Below, in pieces: positions 23,420 to 33,197 of a DNA stretch of 64,000 bases; position 1 is the first letter of the stretch; every line of letters starts with the position of its first letter. The stretch comes from Acetanaerobacterium elongatum (GTDB lineage Bacteria; Bacillota; Clostridia; Oscillospirales; Ruminococcaceae), in contig NZ_FNID01000001.1 of assembly GCF_900103835.1 (NCBI RefSeq), positions 1 through 64,000 of the forward strand, given 5' to 3'. Under the pieces are notes generated by a model, which saw nothing but the letters and a program-made list of their open reading frames with translations, did no database searches and was not told where the DNA came from. Both the position numbers and the translations under genes were made by a program.

Positions 23420-26341
23420 ATGAAAAACACCTTTCGTTTTGCTGCCGTTGTGGTTGCATTCAGCCTGCTGCTTGCCTGCCTGCCGACAGTGCATGCGGCG
23501 ACAAATTCCAAAACTCTGAAGGGCAGCGAGTTGCGGGGTGTGTTTGTAGACTCGTTAAACAACAAAGACTTCCCCTCCGCACCCGGCTTGGGCAGCGACA
23601 AGCTGAAAAAAGAGATTGACGCTATTCTGAACTTTGAAGCCGCAAACGGATTAAATGCAGTATTTGTAAAGGTGCTGCCCTCGGGTGACGCGCTTTACAA
23701 ATCAAAGCTCTTCCCTGCTTCGTACTACCTTACCGGCAAGCAGGGCGGCACCCTGACATTTGACCCGCTTTCTTACTTTATATCCTCCGCTCATAAAAAG
23801 GGGATTCAGGTGTTTGCGTGGATAGACCCTGTGCGCGCGACATTGGGTACAGCCTCCTTAGACAGTGTTAAAGAGATGGCCAAGTATGTAGACTCCACCC
23901 AAGGCTATACCCCACCGCCGCTTGCCGTAGCTAAGCAAAACAGCAAGCCGCAAAATGCCGCAAGTACCGACAGCCCCGCTTCCAAGCATCCTGAGTATCT
24001 GCTGGGTGCCAAGGACGGTGCCAAGTATTTTGATATCGCCAACCCCGCCGTGCGCACCATGATTGCCGACGCAGCCGCCGAGATTGCGTCAAACTACGAG
24101 GTGGACGGCATTCATATGGATACCGACATCTACCCTGCGGGGCTGAATGACGCCAAGTCTTACACGCAGTATGGCGGTACCCGTTCGATAGAGGAATTCA
24201 GGCGGGATAATATCACTAATCTTATTAAAGAGGTAAAGCAGCGTGTCAACTCCGCGAATGGTTCGGTGTTCTTTGGGGTTTCGGCTGCGGGAACCGCCTA
24301 CAGCCTTGACAATGACTTCGATACCCAAAAGTGGATTGCCGATAAGCTGGTTGACTATATTGTACCCCAGTGTTACCATGCTATCGGTGCCGATACCGAC
24401 GACTTTAAAGCCCTGATGGCAGGCTGGCAGAAGGCCGCCTACGGCACTGATGTGTTGATTATGCCCGCGCTGAATGTTTCTGCCGTGGGGGATAAATCGG
24501 CAGACGGCGGCAGCTACACAGACCCTTCCGAGCTCTTATATGAGATTTTGCTTTCGCGCAGCAGTTATTGTAACGGGCATGTTTACAGTGCAAGCTCCGC
24601 CCTGCTGAAAAACCCGCTTAATATCTTTTCGGACATCAGCAGGTTATACCTGAGCGGCACGGTCAACGATAAGACAAGCGCGTTTGACCTTAGCACCAAG
24701 CTTTCGGTAACCCGCCCAAGCGAGGATATTACCGTATCCACCGACGATTACTTTATTATGGGTACCTCCAACCCCAACCAGCCGCTCTATGTAAACGGCG
24801 AGGAGGTAACCACCCGCGGCCCCGGCGGCACCTTCGGAGTATTGATTGATACCCCCTCTACCACAGAGGTTACGGTAACGCAGGGCTCTAAAACCATTAC
24901 TCGCACCCTGAAACGCCCCTCTTCCGGTGGGGTGAGCAAGATTACAAAGATTACCCAAAGCTCTATGCTGCCCTCGAAAACAGATGCTGTTAAAAGCGGC
25001 TTTCAATATACGGTAAAGTGCACTGCCCCCTCTGGAGCTACCGTTACTGCCAAACTGGGCAACAGCACCACCACTCTATCACAAGCCGCCGCCACCGCCG
25101 AAAACGGGGTACCTGCCACCTACAAGGGAGCCCTTACCGTAAGCGGCGATTACAGCGAATCTAAAACCACTAAGCTGGGGCCGGTGGAGTATACTTTACA
25201 ATACAACGGCAAGACCACCAGCTTTAAATCTACCGGCAGCCTTTATTATATCGGTTCAAACACCACTGCTTCGGTGGAGGTTACCAATGATGTAACCCTT
25301 GTTTATAAGGGTGAAGACACCAACGAAGGTTCCATTACCAACCTGAGGAAGGGAACCAATGATTATATAACCGATATTACGGATACTATGTTTAAGCTTG
25401 GAATGGGCGGTTACATTAAGAAGTCGGATGTAACTCTGGTGGAGGGCGCTGCTCTTGCAAATCATTCTGTGAGCGGCATTAGTTTTAAAAAGGGCACCGA
25501 CGGCGAAAGCTATGTAATCAAGGGGGCTGCGAAGGCGCCGTTTATGTTTGCCGACGGTGACGGTTCCGTACGGGTTTACCTTTATAACCTTAGCGGTGTA
25601 AAGGGCTTTGATGTTTCAAGCAGTGCACTCTTTTCAGGTGCCTCGGTGAAAACCGAAGGCAATGGCCTGTGCGCGACCTTTACCACTAAAAGCGGCGCGA
25701 AAGTATGGGGGTATTCACTGGAATACCGCGGTGACGACGCCGTACTGTTCTTTAAATATGCACCCAAGCGTGCCTTTGGTGAGAAACCGCTGAGCGGCGT
25801 TACCATAGTGCTTGACCCCGGGCATGGCGGCACCGACCCCGGCGCTATCGGGCCTACCGGTGCGGACGGCGCCACCGAGGAGATGCTCAACCTTGCCGTT
25901 AGCCAGAAGGCGCGCGATTACCTGCAGAGCCTTGGCGCTACGGTATATATGACACGTCAGAGCGATACCGGTGTCACCCTTACCAACCGTACGGGTTTTG
26001 ATGAGAAGGTAAAACCCGATTTCTTTGTATCGGTACATACCAACAGCACCGCCGAAAACACTAACGCCAATAAAACCAAGGGTGTGGAAACGTACTATTA
26101 TACCGATCAGTCCGGCAGACTTGCGGGTAACCTGCTCAACAATATCGCCTCTTCAGCTGGGCGCGAAACCAGAAAATCCTATCGTTCCACCTATGTGGTA
26201 ACGCGCATCTACAATGCGCCCGCTGTACTTTGTGAGCTTGGGTTCATTACCAACCCCAATGAGTATGAGCAGATGCTAAACGGCAAAATCATTGATAAAA
26301 CCGGCTATGGTATTGCGCAGGGCATCTTGGCCTCTTTGTAA
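23420..26341 (+). CDS. Secreted GHL10-type glycosidase fused to N-acetylmuramoyl-L-alanine amidase
   Basis: 973 residues. The signal peptide is MKNTFRFAAV then a hydrophobic core, with a likely cut after VHA (26); a lipoprotein cut at Cys20 is less likely. Residues ~35-400 form a DUF187/GHL10 TIM barrel (LRGVFVDSLNN, GLNAVFVKVLPSGDALY, GIQVFAWIDPVRA, VDGIHMDTDIYP, VDYIVPQCYHAIG). Residues ~400-790 are beta-rich linkers. From ~793 is an Amidase_3 domain with zinc ligands in LDPGHGGTDPG, EEM and VHTNS, and the catalytic glutamate in LCELGFITN. It should cleave stem peptides and then or also the glycan. Confidence 0.88.
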   Translation: MKNTFRFAAVVVAFSLLLACLPTVHAATNSKTLKGSELRGVFVDSLNNKDFPSAPGLGSDKLKKEIDAILNFEAANGLNAVFVKVLPSGDALYKSKLFPASYYLTGKQGGTLTFDPLSYFISSAHKKGIQVFAWIDPVRATLGTASLDSVKEMAKYVDSTQGYTPPPLAVAKQNSKPQNAASTDSPASKHPEYLLGAKDGAKYFDIANPAVRTMIADAAAEIASNYEVDGIHMDTDIYPAGLNDAKSYTQYGGTRSIEEFRRDNITNLIKEVKQRVNSANGSVFFGVSAAGTAYSLDNDFDTQKWIADKLVDYIVPQCYHAIGADTDDFKALMAGWQKAAYGTDVLIMPALNVSAVGDKSADGGSYTDPSELLYEILLSRSSYCNGHVYSASSALLKNPLNIFSDISRLYLSGTVNDKTSAFDLSTKLSVTRPSEDITVSTDDYFIMGTSNPNQPLYVNGEEVTTRGPGGTFGVLIDTPSTTEVTVTQGSKTITRTLKRPSSGGVSKITKITQSSMLPSKTDAVKSGFQYTVKCTAPSGATVTAKLGNSTTTLSQAAATAENGVPATYKGALTVSGDYSESKTTKLGPVEYTLQYNGKTTSFKSTGSLYYIGSNTTASVEVTNDVTLVYKGEDTNEGSITNLRKGTNDYITDITDTMFKLGMGGYIKKSDVTLVEGAALANHSVSGISFKKGTDGESYVIKGAAKAPFMFADGDGSVRVYLYNLSGVKGFDVSSSALFSGASVKTEGNGLCATFTTKSGAKVWGYSLEYRGDDAVLFFKYAPKRAFGEKPLSGVTIVLDPGHGGTDPGAIGPTGADGATEEMLNLAVSQKARDYLQSLGATVYMTRQSDTGVTLTNRTGFDEKVKPDFFVSVHTNSTAENTNANKTKGVETYYYTDQSGRLAGNLLNNIASSAGRETRKSYRSTYVVTRIYNAPAVLCELGFITNPNEYEQMLNGKIIDKTGYGIAQGILASL

Positions 26342-26366
26342 TACATAACTCAATTCTACTATTCAT

Positions 26367-26401
26367 AAAAACCCGAAGGATTTTATTATCCTCCGGGTTT
26401 T
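26367..26401 (+). terminator. Intrinsic terminator after the glycosidase-amidase gene
   Basis: Stem AAAACCCG with AGGAT pairing to ATCCT and CGGGTTTT across one unpaired base on each side, ending in T residues. Confidence 0.87.
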
Positions 26402-26422
26402 AATTTTGAATGGAAAGTATGC

Positions 26423-26451
26423 TTGACATTATACTCGTGCTATGGTATTCT
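26423..26451 (+). promoter_or_regulatory. Promoter of the small XRE/membrane protein operon
   Basis: TTGACA (26423-26428), 17-bp spacer, TATTCT (26446-26451). The predicted start near 26458 leaves a leader of about 220 bases before the regulator gene. Confidence 0.8.
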
Positions 26452-26491
26452 TTCTATGGAAAGCAAGCTTTACATTTAATTGAGGGATACG

Positions 26492-26677
26492 ATGAAAATG
26501 ATTGGTATATGCCGTGCTGCCCCCGTGGCATGGCGCTGGAGGAGCAGCGTGAAAGAACTTTTACGCTTGGGGAAAAGGCGCTTGCCGGCCGGAAAATGTG
26601 TCCGGCATCCGCTGCGTGGCACATGCCATTTTCATCATAATTTGTGCCGCCACTGCGGTGGCGGAATGGAGTATAAT
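26492..26677 (+). other. Open, Cys/His-rich leader region in frame with the XRE gene
   Basis: An ATG at 26492 has GAGGG five bases upstream and is in frame, with no stop for 62 codons, with the XRE regulator that starts at 26678. The encoded stretch has a Trp/Arg-rich helix-like start and ends with GKCVRHPLRGTCHFHHNLCR then HCGG, a plausible zinc-binding arrangement (C, C-x-F-H-H, C-x2-C). The DNA is GC-rich with several short hairpins, the last being CCGCCAC-TGCG-GTGGCGG just before the XRE ribosome binding site. It is either a real N-terminal domain or small protein, or a structured leader. Confidence 0.5.
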
Positions 26678-26887
26678 ATGAACAACAGGCTTGAGGAACT
26701 GCGAAAGGAACGCGGGCTTAGACAAGAGGAACTCGCCGATATATTGGAGGTATCACGGCAAACCATCGGCTCGCTTGAAAACGGGCGGTATAACCCGTCT
26801 ATCTTGCTGGCGTTTAAAATCGCTCGTTTTTTTAACAAGAACATTGAGGACATTTTTATCTATGAGGAGGCAGACTATAATGAATAA
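26678..26887 (+). CDS. Small XRE-family helix-turn-helix regulator
   Basis: 69 residues, essentially only an HTH_3 domain: NNRLEELRKERGLRQEELAD, VSRQTIGSLENGRYNPSILL, FKIARFFNKNIEDIFIYEE. This is the common short YgzD-like type that pairs with a membrane protein gene. The ATG at 26678 has GGAG six bases upstream. An in-frame upstream ATG at 26492 would give a 131-residue form. Its stop overlaps the start of the next gene. Confidence 0.88.
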   Translation: MNNRLEELRKERGLRQEELADILEVSRQTIGSLENGRYNPSILLAFKIARFFNKNIEDIFIYEEADYNE

Positions 26888-27299
26888 AAAGATTTGGCCC
26901 TATGTAATTGTACTGCCGGCGGGTTTGGCACTGGCGTTAGCAGGCATTTTTGTGATTACCGATGAAAGCTTAAAGGGTATTTCGGGCATCTGCATCGGCG
27001 TAGGCGCCGGTGCGTTTGGTATGGCTATCGCACAGATTGTAACCGCCGTTATGATGCGTAAAAACCCTGAATACTTCCGGCGTCAAAGTATTGAAGAACG
27101 CGACGAGCGTAATATACAGATTCGTGTTAAAGCAAAAGCGAAAGGGTTTGACGCCATGGGTATAATATTTGGTGTCGCGATGCTATGCTTAGTACTAACG
27201 AATGCCAACATCTGCACCGTTCTATTGATTGTCGGTGCATATCTGCTGGTTTATGTTGTGCAGATTTATTACATCGCTAAGTATTCAAAAGAATTTTAG
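26880..27299 (+). CDS. Small membrane protein, DUF2178-like, partner of the XRE regulator
   Basis: 139 residues: two N-terminal hydrophobic segments (about 7-24 and 33-55), a conserved-looking cytosolic block RRQSIEERDERNIQIRVKAK, then two more membrane helices. The layout resembles DUF2178/DUF6442-type proteins found with short XRE regulators in Firmicutes. The start codon overlaps the regulator gene by eight bases, with AGGAGG upstream, so they are translationally coupled. Biochemical role unknown. Confidence 0.8.
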   Translation: MNKKIWPYVIVLPAGLALALAGIFVITDESLKGISGICIGVGAGAFGMAIAQIVTAVMMRKNPEYFRRQSIEERDERNIQIRVKAKAKGFDAMGIIFGVAMLCLVLTNANICTVLLIVGAYLLVYVVQIYYIAKYSKEF

Positions 27300-27309
27300 C
27301 AATTAGCAT

Positions 27310-27343
27310 AAAACGCCCGAGGCCGTTCGGCCTCGGGCGTTTT
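27310..27343. terminator. Strong intrinsic terminator between convergent genes
   Basis: A perfect 15-bp stem (AAAACGCCCGAGGCC / GGCCTCGGGCGTTTT) with a 4-nt loop; A and T tracts on both sides suit both directions. Confidence 0.95.
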
Positions 27344-27358
27344 GCTTAATAATACTCT

Positions 27359-28156
27359 TTAAAATTCACTATTCTCATTAGGTGCCTGCGGGTAGTACTC
27401 ATTCAGCTCTGCGGGGGTACACAGCCCGCCGCGATAGGCCTTATCCTTGAGTACGGCATAAAGCTCCGTAAAGGTCGCCTCCATATAGGGCTTTAAGAAG
27501 ATCATACCGATACCGCAGGTTAGCGCTGAAAGCAACACCCAACCTAAGAACGAGAGGTCAAGCACAAACATGTCAAACTTTTCGCCCTTGGTCATCTGCT
27601 CGCTCAGCTCGATTGCACGGCCTGCGCCGATGTTGGGGTTGTCGGCCAGTATGTACGGAACCATACGGTAGGCGTAGCCCTTGATAATACCGGGGATAAT
27701 GAGCAGCAAGGTCCATAGGAAAAGGAAGATATCCCTTAAAAACATAGTCTTTACAGCACCAAGATAGGCTTCGCTCTTAAAGCTGGAAAACAGCAGCGAA
27801 AACTTTGAAACCTGTCTGCGACTCTGCACAAAGTATCTGCTCTTGCCAACCGTAATTGGGTTAGCTACAAAAACTGCGTACGCAATGCCAATGAGTGAAA
27901 CAAGTGTGATGCTGAAGATTAATACCGTAACACCGATAGAAGAAATCATGCTGTCTATTGTATTGGAAAAATCACGGTAGTAATCACTATAGCTGCCGCT
28001 GTAGGTACGATTAAACGAATTCGTTATTCTGGTGACTGCGCTGCCGCCGCTACTGCCAGTTAAAATACCCGCAACAAGACATACTGCCAGAGCCATCCAG
28101 TAGTTTGTTTTTAAAACCAGCTTCGCATTTTGCTTGAGGAATGAACGTTCCCACAT
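27359..28156 (-). CDS. DUF975-family integral membrane protein
   Basis: 265 residues with about five or six hydrophobic segments. The DUF975 hallmark is present: GYAYRMVPYILADNPNIGAG then AIELSEQMTKGEKFDMFVLD, with a C-terminal KPYMEATFTELYAVLK. Family members have no agreed function. GGG(A)AA-type ribosome binding site before ATG 28156. Transcribed alone or after the HD-GYP gene, which ends 111 bases upstream of its start. Confidence 0.88.
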   Translation of the reverse strand: MWERSFLKQNAKLVLKTNYWMALAVCLVAGILTGSSGGSAVTRITNSFNRTYSGSYSDYYRDFSNTIDSMISSIGVTVLIFSITLVSLIGIAYAVFVANPITVGKSRYFVQSRRQVSKFSLLFSSFKSEAYLGAVKTMFLRDIFLFLWTLLLIIPGIIKGYAYRMVPYILADNPNIGAGRAIELSEQMTKGEKFDMFVLDLSFLGWVLLSALTCGIGMIFLKPYMEATFTELYAVLKDKAYRGGLCTPAELNEYYPQAPNENSEF

Positions 28157-28267
28157 AATAAATCAATTTCCCTTCTTAACAGTTATATACCATATACGAT
28201 ATATAACGCTTCTATCACTTCTTAGCTATTATACGATGTATAGTAGTCAACGACTTCAAAATTCGGC

Positions 28268-29302
28268 TCAGGAATATCCTAACCCGTTGATTACGATGTT
28301 CAGATGCCGTTTATCGGTAAGGTCGATGAGCATATTGCCGCTTAATATGCGAACCAAGGGGCGCAAAGGTGCCTCTTCGCGGTTTTTCACCACTACCGCG
28401 GTAATGCCGTTGCTCAGGCGTACACAGGTACCTACCGGATACGGGGCAACCTTGCGGATAAATGCCGATACGACATCCTCATCAAAATACGAACCGGTGC
28501 CACCCATGATATACTCGCTGGCCTCAGACGGAAGGCTGGGTAAACGGTAGGGGCGGTTGGAGGTAAGTGCGTCGTAAACATCGGCCACCGCCAAAATCCT
28601 GCCGGAAAGCGGGATTTCTTTATCTCTAAGGCCTTTGGGGTACCCCGAGCCATCCATACGCTCGTGATGAGACAGTATGCCATCAAAGATTGATTCGGGG
28701 ATATCATGGCGATGAGGCAGTATCTTGGTACCATACATCGGGTGGTTCTTAATCAGTTCAAACTCATCACAGGTAAGGCGGCCGGGTTTTTGAATAATAC
28801 TGGCGGGAATCATCAGCTTGCCGATATCATGCAGCACCGCACTGAGGCCCAGCTGGTGCAGTTCAACATTATTAAGGCCAAGTGCTATACCTATGGTAAG
28901 CGATATCACCGCAACACTGAGCGAATGATGATAGGTATAATCGTCATACATCTTCAGGTCAACGATGTTTACCATAAAGTCTTCGTTGTTCTTAATCTCA
29001 TCAATCAACCTGCCTACCGTTACCGATATCTTTTCAATCTGCTTAATAACATCCTTGTCAAAAGAGCCCTTAAAGCTTAAAAAGAGTGATTTGACACCGG
29101 TAATAAATTCCACACGCAGCTCTTCGTTTACACCGGATTCCACCGTTACGTCATCTTCGGCCCCGTCGTCGATATAAAGCCCGGAAAAGCCCAGAGAAAT
29201 GATACGAATAATCGCCGTTTCGGTAATAGTCTGGCCTTTTCTTAATAAAACGGAATGACCATAAGAAGCATCAAACAAACGCAGGTCACGCGCCAATTTC
29301 AT
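28268..29302 (-). CDS. HD-GYP domain phosphodiesterase
   Basis: 344 residues. An N-terminal ~115-residue region precedes an HD-GYP domain with the HD pair H158-D159 (LHDIGK), HHERMDGSGYP (212-222) and DVYDALTSNRPYR. Together these are the metal-binding residues of cyclic-di-GMP phosphodiesterases. The N-terminal part resembles those of clostridial HD-GYP proteins without a receiver domain. No diguanylate cyclase is in the window. The ATG at 29302 sits directly behind a GGGG stretch, so the start is less certain than the domain. Confidence 0.9.
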   Translation of the reverse strand: MKLARDLRLFDASYGHSVLLRKGQTITETAIIRIISLGFSGLYIDDGAEDDVTVESGVNEELRVEFITGVKSLFLSFKGSFDKDVIKQIEKISVTVGRLIDEIKNNEDFMVNIVDLKMYDDYTYHHSLSVAVISLTIGIALGLNNVELHQLGLSAVLHDIGKLMIPASIIQKPGRLTCDEFELIKNHPMYGTKILPHRHDIPESIFDGILSHHERMDGSGYPKGLRDKEIPLSGRILAVADVYDALTSNRPYRLPSLPSEASEYIMGGTGSYFDEDVVSAFIRKVAPYPVGTCVRLSNGITAVVVKNREEAPLRPLVRILSGNMLIDLTDKRHLNIVINGLGYS

Positions 29303-29513
29303 CCCCTGCTGAACCTGTGAAGTCGGTAGAAAAAACCATCCCGTCCATTCCTTTCATAGATTGTACTGAATTTAGAGTAAGTATAGAGTAAAACTTATAG
29401 CTCATATATTGATTATAATAACATATTTAGCTAAAAAGCGCCATAAAATTTTACATTCTTATACTATTAATATGGATAAACGTTTAAAAGCGACAGAAAT
29501 GACCTTTAAAATG

Positions 29514-29541
29514 AAATGCACAGGACAAAGCCTGTGCATTT
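29514..29541 (-). terminator. Intrinsic terminator after the cellobiose phosphorylase gene
   Basis: An 11-bp perfect stem (AAATGCACAGG / CCTGTGCATTT) with a 6-nt loop, with T residues on both flanks. Confidence 0.85.
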
Positions 29542-29554
29542 TTGAAAAAAACAG

Positions 29555-31990
29555 TTAGCCCATAACAACCTTAACGGCATGCGTTTTTCCGTCGGAGAAT
29601 ACGGGCAGGATATTGCCGTTAATCTCCTTGCCGTCTACTGTGAGCTGCCTGATACCCTTGGAAACCTTGTTGGGGTTAGACACCTCAATCTCGTAGGTGG
29701 CACCGCGGAACTGGCGAGTAGCCTTAAATCCGCTCCACTCGTGCGGGATGCCGGGGTTAATCTCTAAGCCGTCATAGGCGGGCTTGATACCGAGGATATA
29801 CTGCGAAACCGCCACGAAATTCCATGCAGCAGTACCGGTGAGCCAGGAGTTCTTGGCCTCACCGTGGCGCTTTGCGTCCTTGCCCGCAATGGTTTGCGCG
29901 TACACATAGGGTTCAGTGCGGTGGATATCGCTGTACTCCTCGGTGTAGGCGGGAGCAATCTTGGAGTAGTATTCAAATGCGCGGTCACCGCGGCCAACGA
30001 ACGCCTCGGCGCAGATAATCCAAGCATTGTTGTGGCAGAAGATGCTGGCGTTTTCCTTGTATCCCGCTGGATAGGTGGAAATTTCACCGTACTCGATGAA
30101 ATAACGGGTAAATGCCGGGTTGTTGAGTACCAAGCCGTACTTGCTGTCGAGGTACTTCTTCACGGAATCAAGCGTCTTGATATCCTTGCCGTCCTCGGCG
30201 CCGATACCCGCCATTACGCAGAAGCCCTGCGGCTCGATGAAAATCTTGCCCTCTTCATTCTCTTTGCTGCCGAGCTTACGCCCGAAGTCGTCGTAGGCAC
30301 GCAGGAACCACTCGCCATCGTAGCCGCTTTCAAGAATCGCTTTCTTCATATCCTCGATGTGGCCCTGGGCCTTACGGGCTTCTTCCAGCTTACCCATCTT
30401 CTCGCACATCGCAACGTATTCCGGCCCGATGTAGCAGAACATACCGGCAATCAGGATAGACTCGGCCACCTGACCGTCCTTGCTGGTAGTGGTTTGGAAC
30501 GATTCGCCCGGGGTTTTAGAGAAGCAGTTGAGGTTAAGGCAGTCGTTCCAGTCGGCACGGCCAATGAGCGGCAGGTTGTGCGGCCCGCGCTTATTCACTA
30601 CATGGTAGAACGCGCGCTTCATATGGTCTAGCAGCGGCTGTGCCTTACTGTCGTCGTTTTCATAGGGAACCATGGTGTTCAGCACATCGATGTCGCCGGT
30701 TTCCTTTATGTAGGCTGCGCAGGCTAAGATCAACCACAGCGGGTCGTCGTTGAAGTTGCCGCCCACTGCGTCGTTGCCCTTCTTGGTGAGGGGCTGATAC
30801 TGGTGGTAAGCACCGCCGTTTTCAAGCTGCGTAGCGGCAAGGTCGAGCAGCCTTTCTTTGGCGCGCTCGGGAATCTGGTGCACAAAGCCCAGCAGGTCTT
30901 GGTTGGAATCTCTAAAGCCCATGCCGCGGCCGATGCCCGACTCGAAGTAGGAGGCGCTTCTGGAAAGGTTGAAGGTAACCATGCACTGGTACTGGTTCCA
31001 GATGTTCACCATGCGGTTGAGCTTCTCTTCCGGTGTGTTTACGTTGTATACCGAGAGCAGCTTGTTCCAGTAATCCGCAAGCTCGGCCAGAGCCTCGTCC
31101 ACCTGCTTTGCGGTGGAGAAGCGCTTAATCATCTCATGCGCCTTTGTCTTGTTGATAACGCCCTTGCTCTCCCACTTTTCCTCCTCTTTGTTTTCAACAT
31201 AGCCGAGGATGAACACCAGCTCCTTGCTTTCGCCGGGGGCTAAGGTGATGTCGATGCAGTGGGATGCGATGGGCGACCAGCCGTCGGCCACCGAATTGTT
31301 GGACTTTCCGGCAGCAACCGCCTGCGGGTTTTCAAAGCCGTTGTAAAGGCCCATGAAGCTTTCACGGTCAGTATCAAAGCCCGAAATAGGCGCGTTTACG
31401 GTGTAGAACGCGTAATGGTCGCGGCGCTCCTTATATTCGGTTTTGTGGTAGATGGTAGAGCCCTCGAGCTCTACCTCGCCGGTGTTGAAGTTACGCTGGA
31501 AGTTGGTCATATCGTCGTAGGCTTCCCACAGGCACCACTCCAGGAAGGAGAAGAGCTTTACCGACTTTTTCTCGCCGGACTCGTTTTTTACAACCACCTT
31601 CTGCACCTCGCCCGCATAGTTTTGCGGAACGAAGAAGGTTATCTCGGTGGAGATACCGCCGCGCTTACCCTTGATAACGGTATAGCCCATGCCATGACGG
31701 CATTCGTAGGCTTCTAAATCGCGCTTTACAGGAGACCAGCCGGGCGACCAGAAATCGCCGTTATCGTAAAGGTAGAAGTAGCGTCCGCCCATATCTACCG
31801 GTACGTTGTTGTAACGGTAGCGTGTTATACGGCGCAGACGGGCATCCTTATAAAAGCTGTAGCCGCCTGCCGTGTTGGATATCAGTGAAAAAAAGTCCTG
31901 CGTGCCGAGGTAGTTAATCCATGGGTAAGGTGTTTTGGGTGATTGAATAACATATTCCTTGCGTGCGTCATCAAAAAAGCCGAATTTCAA
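29555..31990 (-). CDS. cbp: Cellobiose phosphorylase (GH94)
   Basis: 811 residues, the typical length. It matches characterised cellobiose phosphorylases from the first residues ([40 protein letters not shown]) to the catalytic block [12 protein letters not shown], whose Asp is D480, and [32 protein letters not shown] and [10 protein letters not shown]. It splits cellobiose with phosphate into glucose 1-phosphate and glucose in the cytoplasm. The start is TTG, with AGGGGG eight bases upstream. It is 66 bases downstream of a LacI gene in the same direction, whose product is its likely regulator. No cellobiose transporter gene is in the window. Confidence 0.95.
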   Translation of the reverse strand: MKFGFFDDARKEYVIQSPKTPYPWINYLGTQDFFSLISNTAGGYSFYKDARLRRITRYRYNNVPVDMGGRYFYLYDNGDFWSPGWSPVKRDLEAYECRHGMGYTVIKGKRGGISTEITFFVPQNYAGEVQKVVVKNESGEKKSVKLFSFLEWCLWEAYDDMTNFQRNFNTGEVELEGSTIYHKTEYKERRDHYAFYTVNAPISGFDTDRESFMGLYNGFENPQAVAAGKSNNSVADGWSPIASHCIDITLAPGESKELVFILGYVENKEEEKWESKGVINKTKAHEMIKRFSTAKQVDEALAELADYWNKLLSVYNVNTPEEKLNRMVNIWNQYQCMVTFNLSRSASYFESGIGRGMGFRDSNQDLLGFVHQIPERAKERLLDLAATQLENGGAYHQYQPLTKKGNDAVGGNFNDDPLWLILACAAYIKETGDIDVLNTMVPYENDDSKAQPLLDHMKRAFYHVVNKRGPHNLPLIGRADWNDCLNLNCFSKTPGESFQTTTSKDGQVAESILIAGMFCYIGPEYVAMCEKMGKLEEARKAQGHIEDMKKAILESGYDGEWFLRAYDDFGRKLGSKENEEGKIFIEPQGFCVMAGIGAEDGKDIKTLDSVKKYLDSKYGLVLNNPAFTRYFIEYGEISTYPAGYKENASIFCHNNAWIICAEAFVGRGDRAFEYYSKIAPAYTEEYSDIHRTEPYVYAQTIAGKDAKRHGEAKNSWLTGTAAWNFVAVSQYILGIKPAYDGLEINPGIPHEWSGFKATRQFRGATYEIEVSNPNKVSKGIRQLTVDGKEINGNILPVFSDGKTHAVKVVMG

Positions 31991-32037
31991 TGAAGGTACC
32001 CCCTAATGATTTTAATCTATTCAACCCCTGTTTGGGA

Positions 32038-32052
32038 TTTACGCGCTAAATA
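32038..32052. promoter_or_regulatory. Palindrome upstream of the cellobiose phosphorylase gene
   Basis: ATTTA-CGCGC-TAAAT lies in the 66-base gap between the LacI and phosphorylase genes, about 50 bases before the phosphorylase start. Its GCGC centre recalls the LacI-gene palindrome at 33198, so it may be a second operator. The sites are not identical. Confidence 0.5.
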
Positions 32053-32056
32053 ATAC

Positions 32057-33100
32057 TTACATACCCTTGGGTGCGCAGCTCTGACGCTCGATAAACCGCA
32101 ACGGGAAGCTTTCGCTTTCAAAGCCCTCGCCGCTTCCCTCTATCTTGCCTATAACAAGCTCCGCGGCACGCGTTACCATATCGTAAAGCGGCACCTCAAA
32201 GGTGGTAAGCTGCGGGGAAAACTGCGCTGCCATTGGGCTGTTATCAAAGCTGACGATGGAAAGCTCCTGCGGTACCTTTATACCGCGCTCTTTAAACGCC
32301 TTAATCGCGGCAATGGCCATATCGTCACTGCACGAAACCAGCGCGGTGGGCAGCTTGTGCCCGTCAATCAGCCGGAGTGTTTGCTGGTAGGCGATGTCAT
32401 GCTGAAAGCTGCCGCGCAGGACAAAGCTTTCGTTCACCTTTAGCCCCAGCGAGTTCATTGCCGAAAGATACCCCTGATACCGCCTGAGCCCCGTATAGGT
32501 CTCCGGACGTCCGGTGATGATGCCAATCTCCCGGTGCCCCAGCTTGTACAGATAGTTTACTGCTTGTATAGCACTCTCATAATCAGAGGAATTGACTACC
32601 ACAAGGTTGGATTTTGCTAAATCGTTTTCCGGCAGCCGGTTCGGGTCAAAGTCTACAATCCCTACGGGAACCTGTGTTTGAATGAGCTTTTTAATCTGCT
32701 CGGTATCCTTTTCGTTACCCACGATAATCCCGCCGCTGATGCGTTTTTGCGAGATGGTCTGGAAGATGCGGCAGTAATCGGCCTCGGAGTAAATGGTATG
32801 TATCAGCACATAGTAGCCGCAACTGTTGGCAGCATCTACGGCGGCGTTGACAATAGAGGAGTAGTAGCTGTTCTGGTAGATGTTCTCGCGCCTGTAGATA
32901 CTCACCACAAACAGGCCGAGGGTGTTGTTTGCCTTCCCTGCCAGTATCTGTGCCGAGTTATTCGGCTCGTAGCCCATCTCGGTAATAATGCGCATGACCT
33001 TTTCACGGGTTTCGGGCGGGACATTGGGGTAGTTGTTAATCACCCTTGAAACGGTACTGCGTGAAACACCCGCCAGGCGGGCGATATCTTCGCTTTTCAT
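32057..33100 (-). CDS. LacI-family regulator of the cellobiose phosphorylase operon
   Basis: 347 residues. The LacI headpiece is canonical: MKSEDIARLAGVSRSTVSRV then INNYPNVPPETREKVMRIIT. The periplasmic-binding-like effector domain follows to the end, with TALVSCSDDMAIAAIKAFKE and LSIVSFDNS near the effector site. The ATG at 33100 begins at the family start. Possible longer readings have no support. It is probably autoregulated through the palindrome at 33198 and co-transcribed with the GH94 gene. Confidence 0.9.
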   Translation of the reverse strand: MKSEDIARLAGVSRSTVSRVINNYPNVPPETREKVMRIITEMGYEPNNSAQILAGKANNTLGLFVVSIYRRENIYQNSYYSSIVNAAVDAANSCGYYVLIHTIYSEADYCRIFQTISQKRISGGIIVGNEKDTEQIKKLIQTQVPVGIVDFDPNRLPENDLAKSNLVVVNSSDYESAIQAVNYLYKLGHREIGIITGRPETYTGLRRYQGYLSAMNSLGLKVNESFVLRGSFQHDIAYQQTLRLIDGHKLPTALVSCSDDMAIAAIKAFKERGIKVPQELSIVSFDNSPMAAQFSPQLTTFEVPLYDMVTRAAELVIGKIEGSGEGFESESFPLRFIERQSCAPKGM

Positions 33101-33197
33101 TGCCGGTAGTTTGCCTTTCCGGGTTTTAATTAACCCCTTGTAAGCTGAAACGCAGAGGCATTCGAAATCGTTTTCGCGTTTGCCGCAAACCATTTCA

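Noticed and set aside
26410-26640. Second open frame upstream of the XRE gene
   Set aside because: It begins at or before the promoter, has no ribosome binding site and overlaps the better-supported in-frame region.
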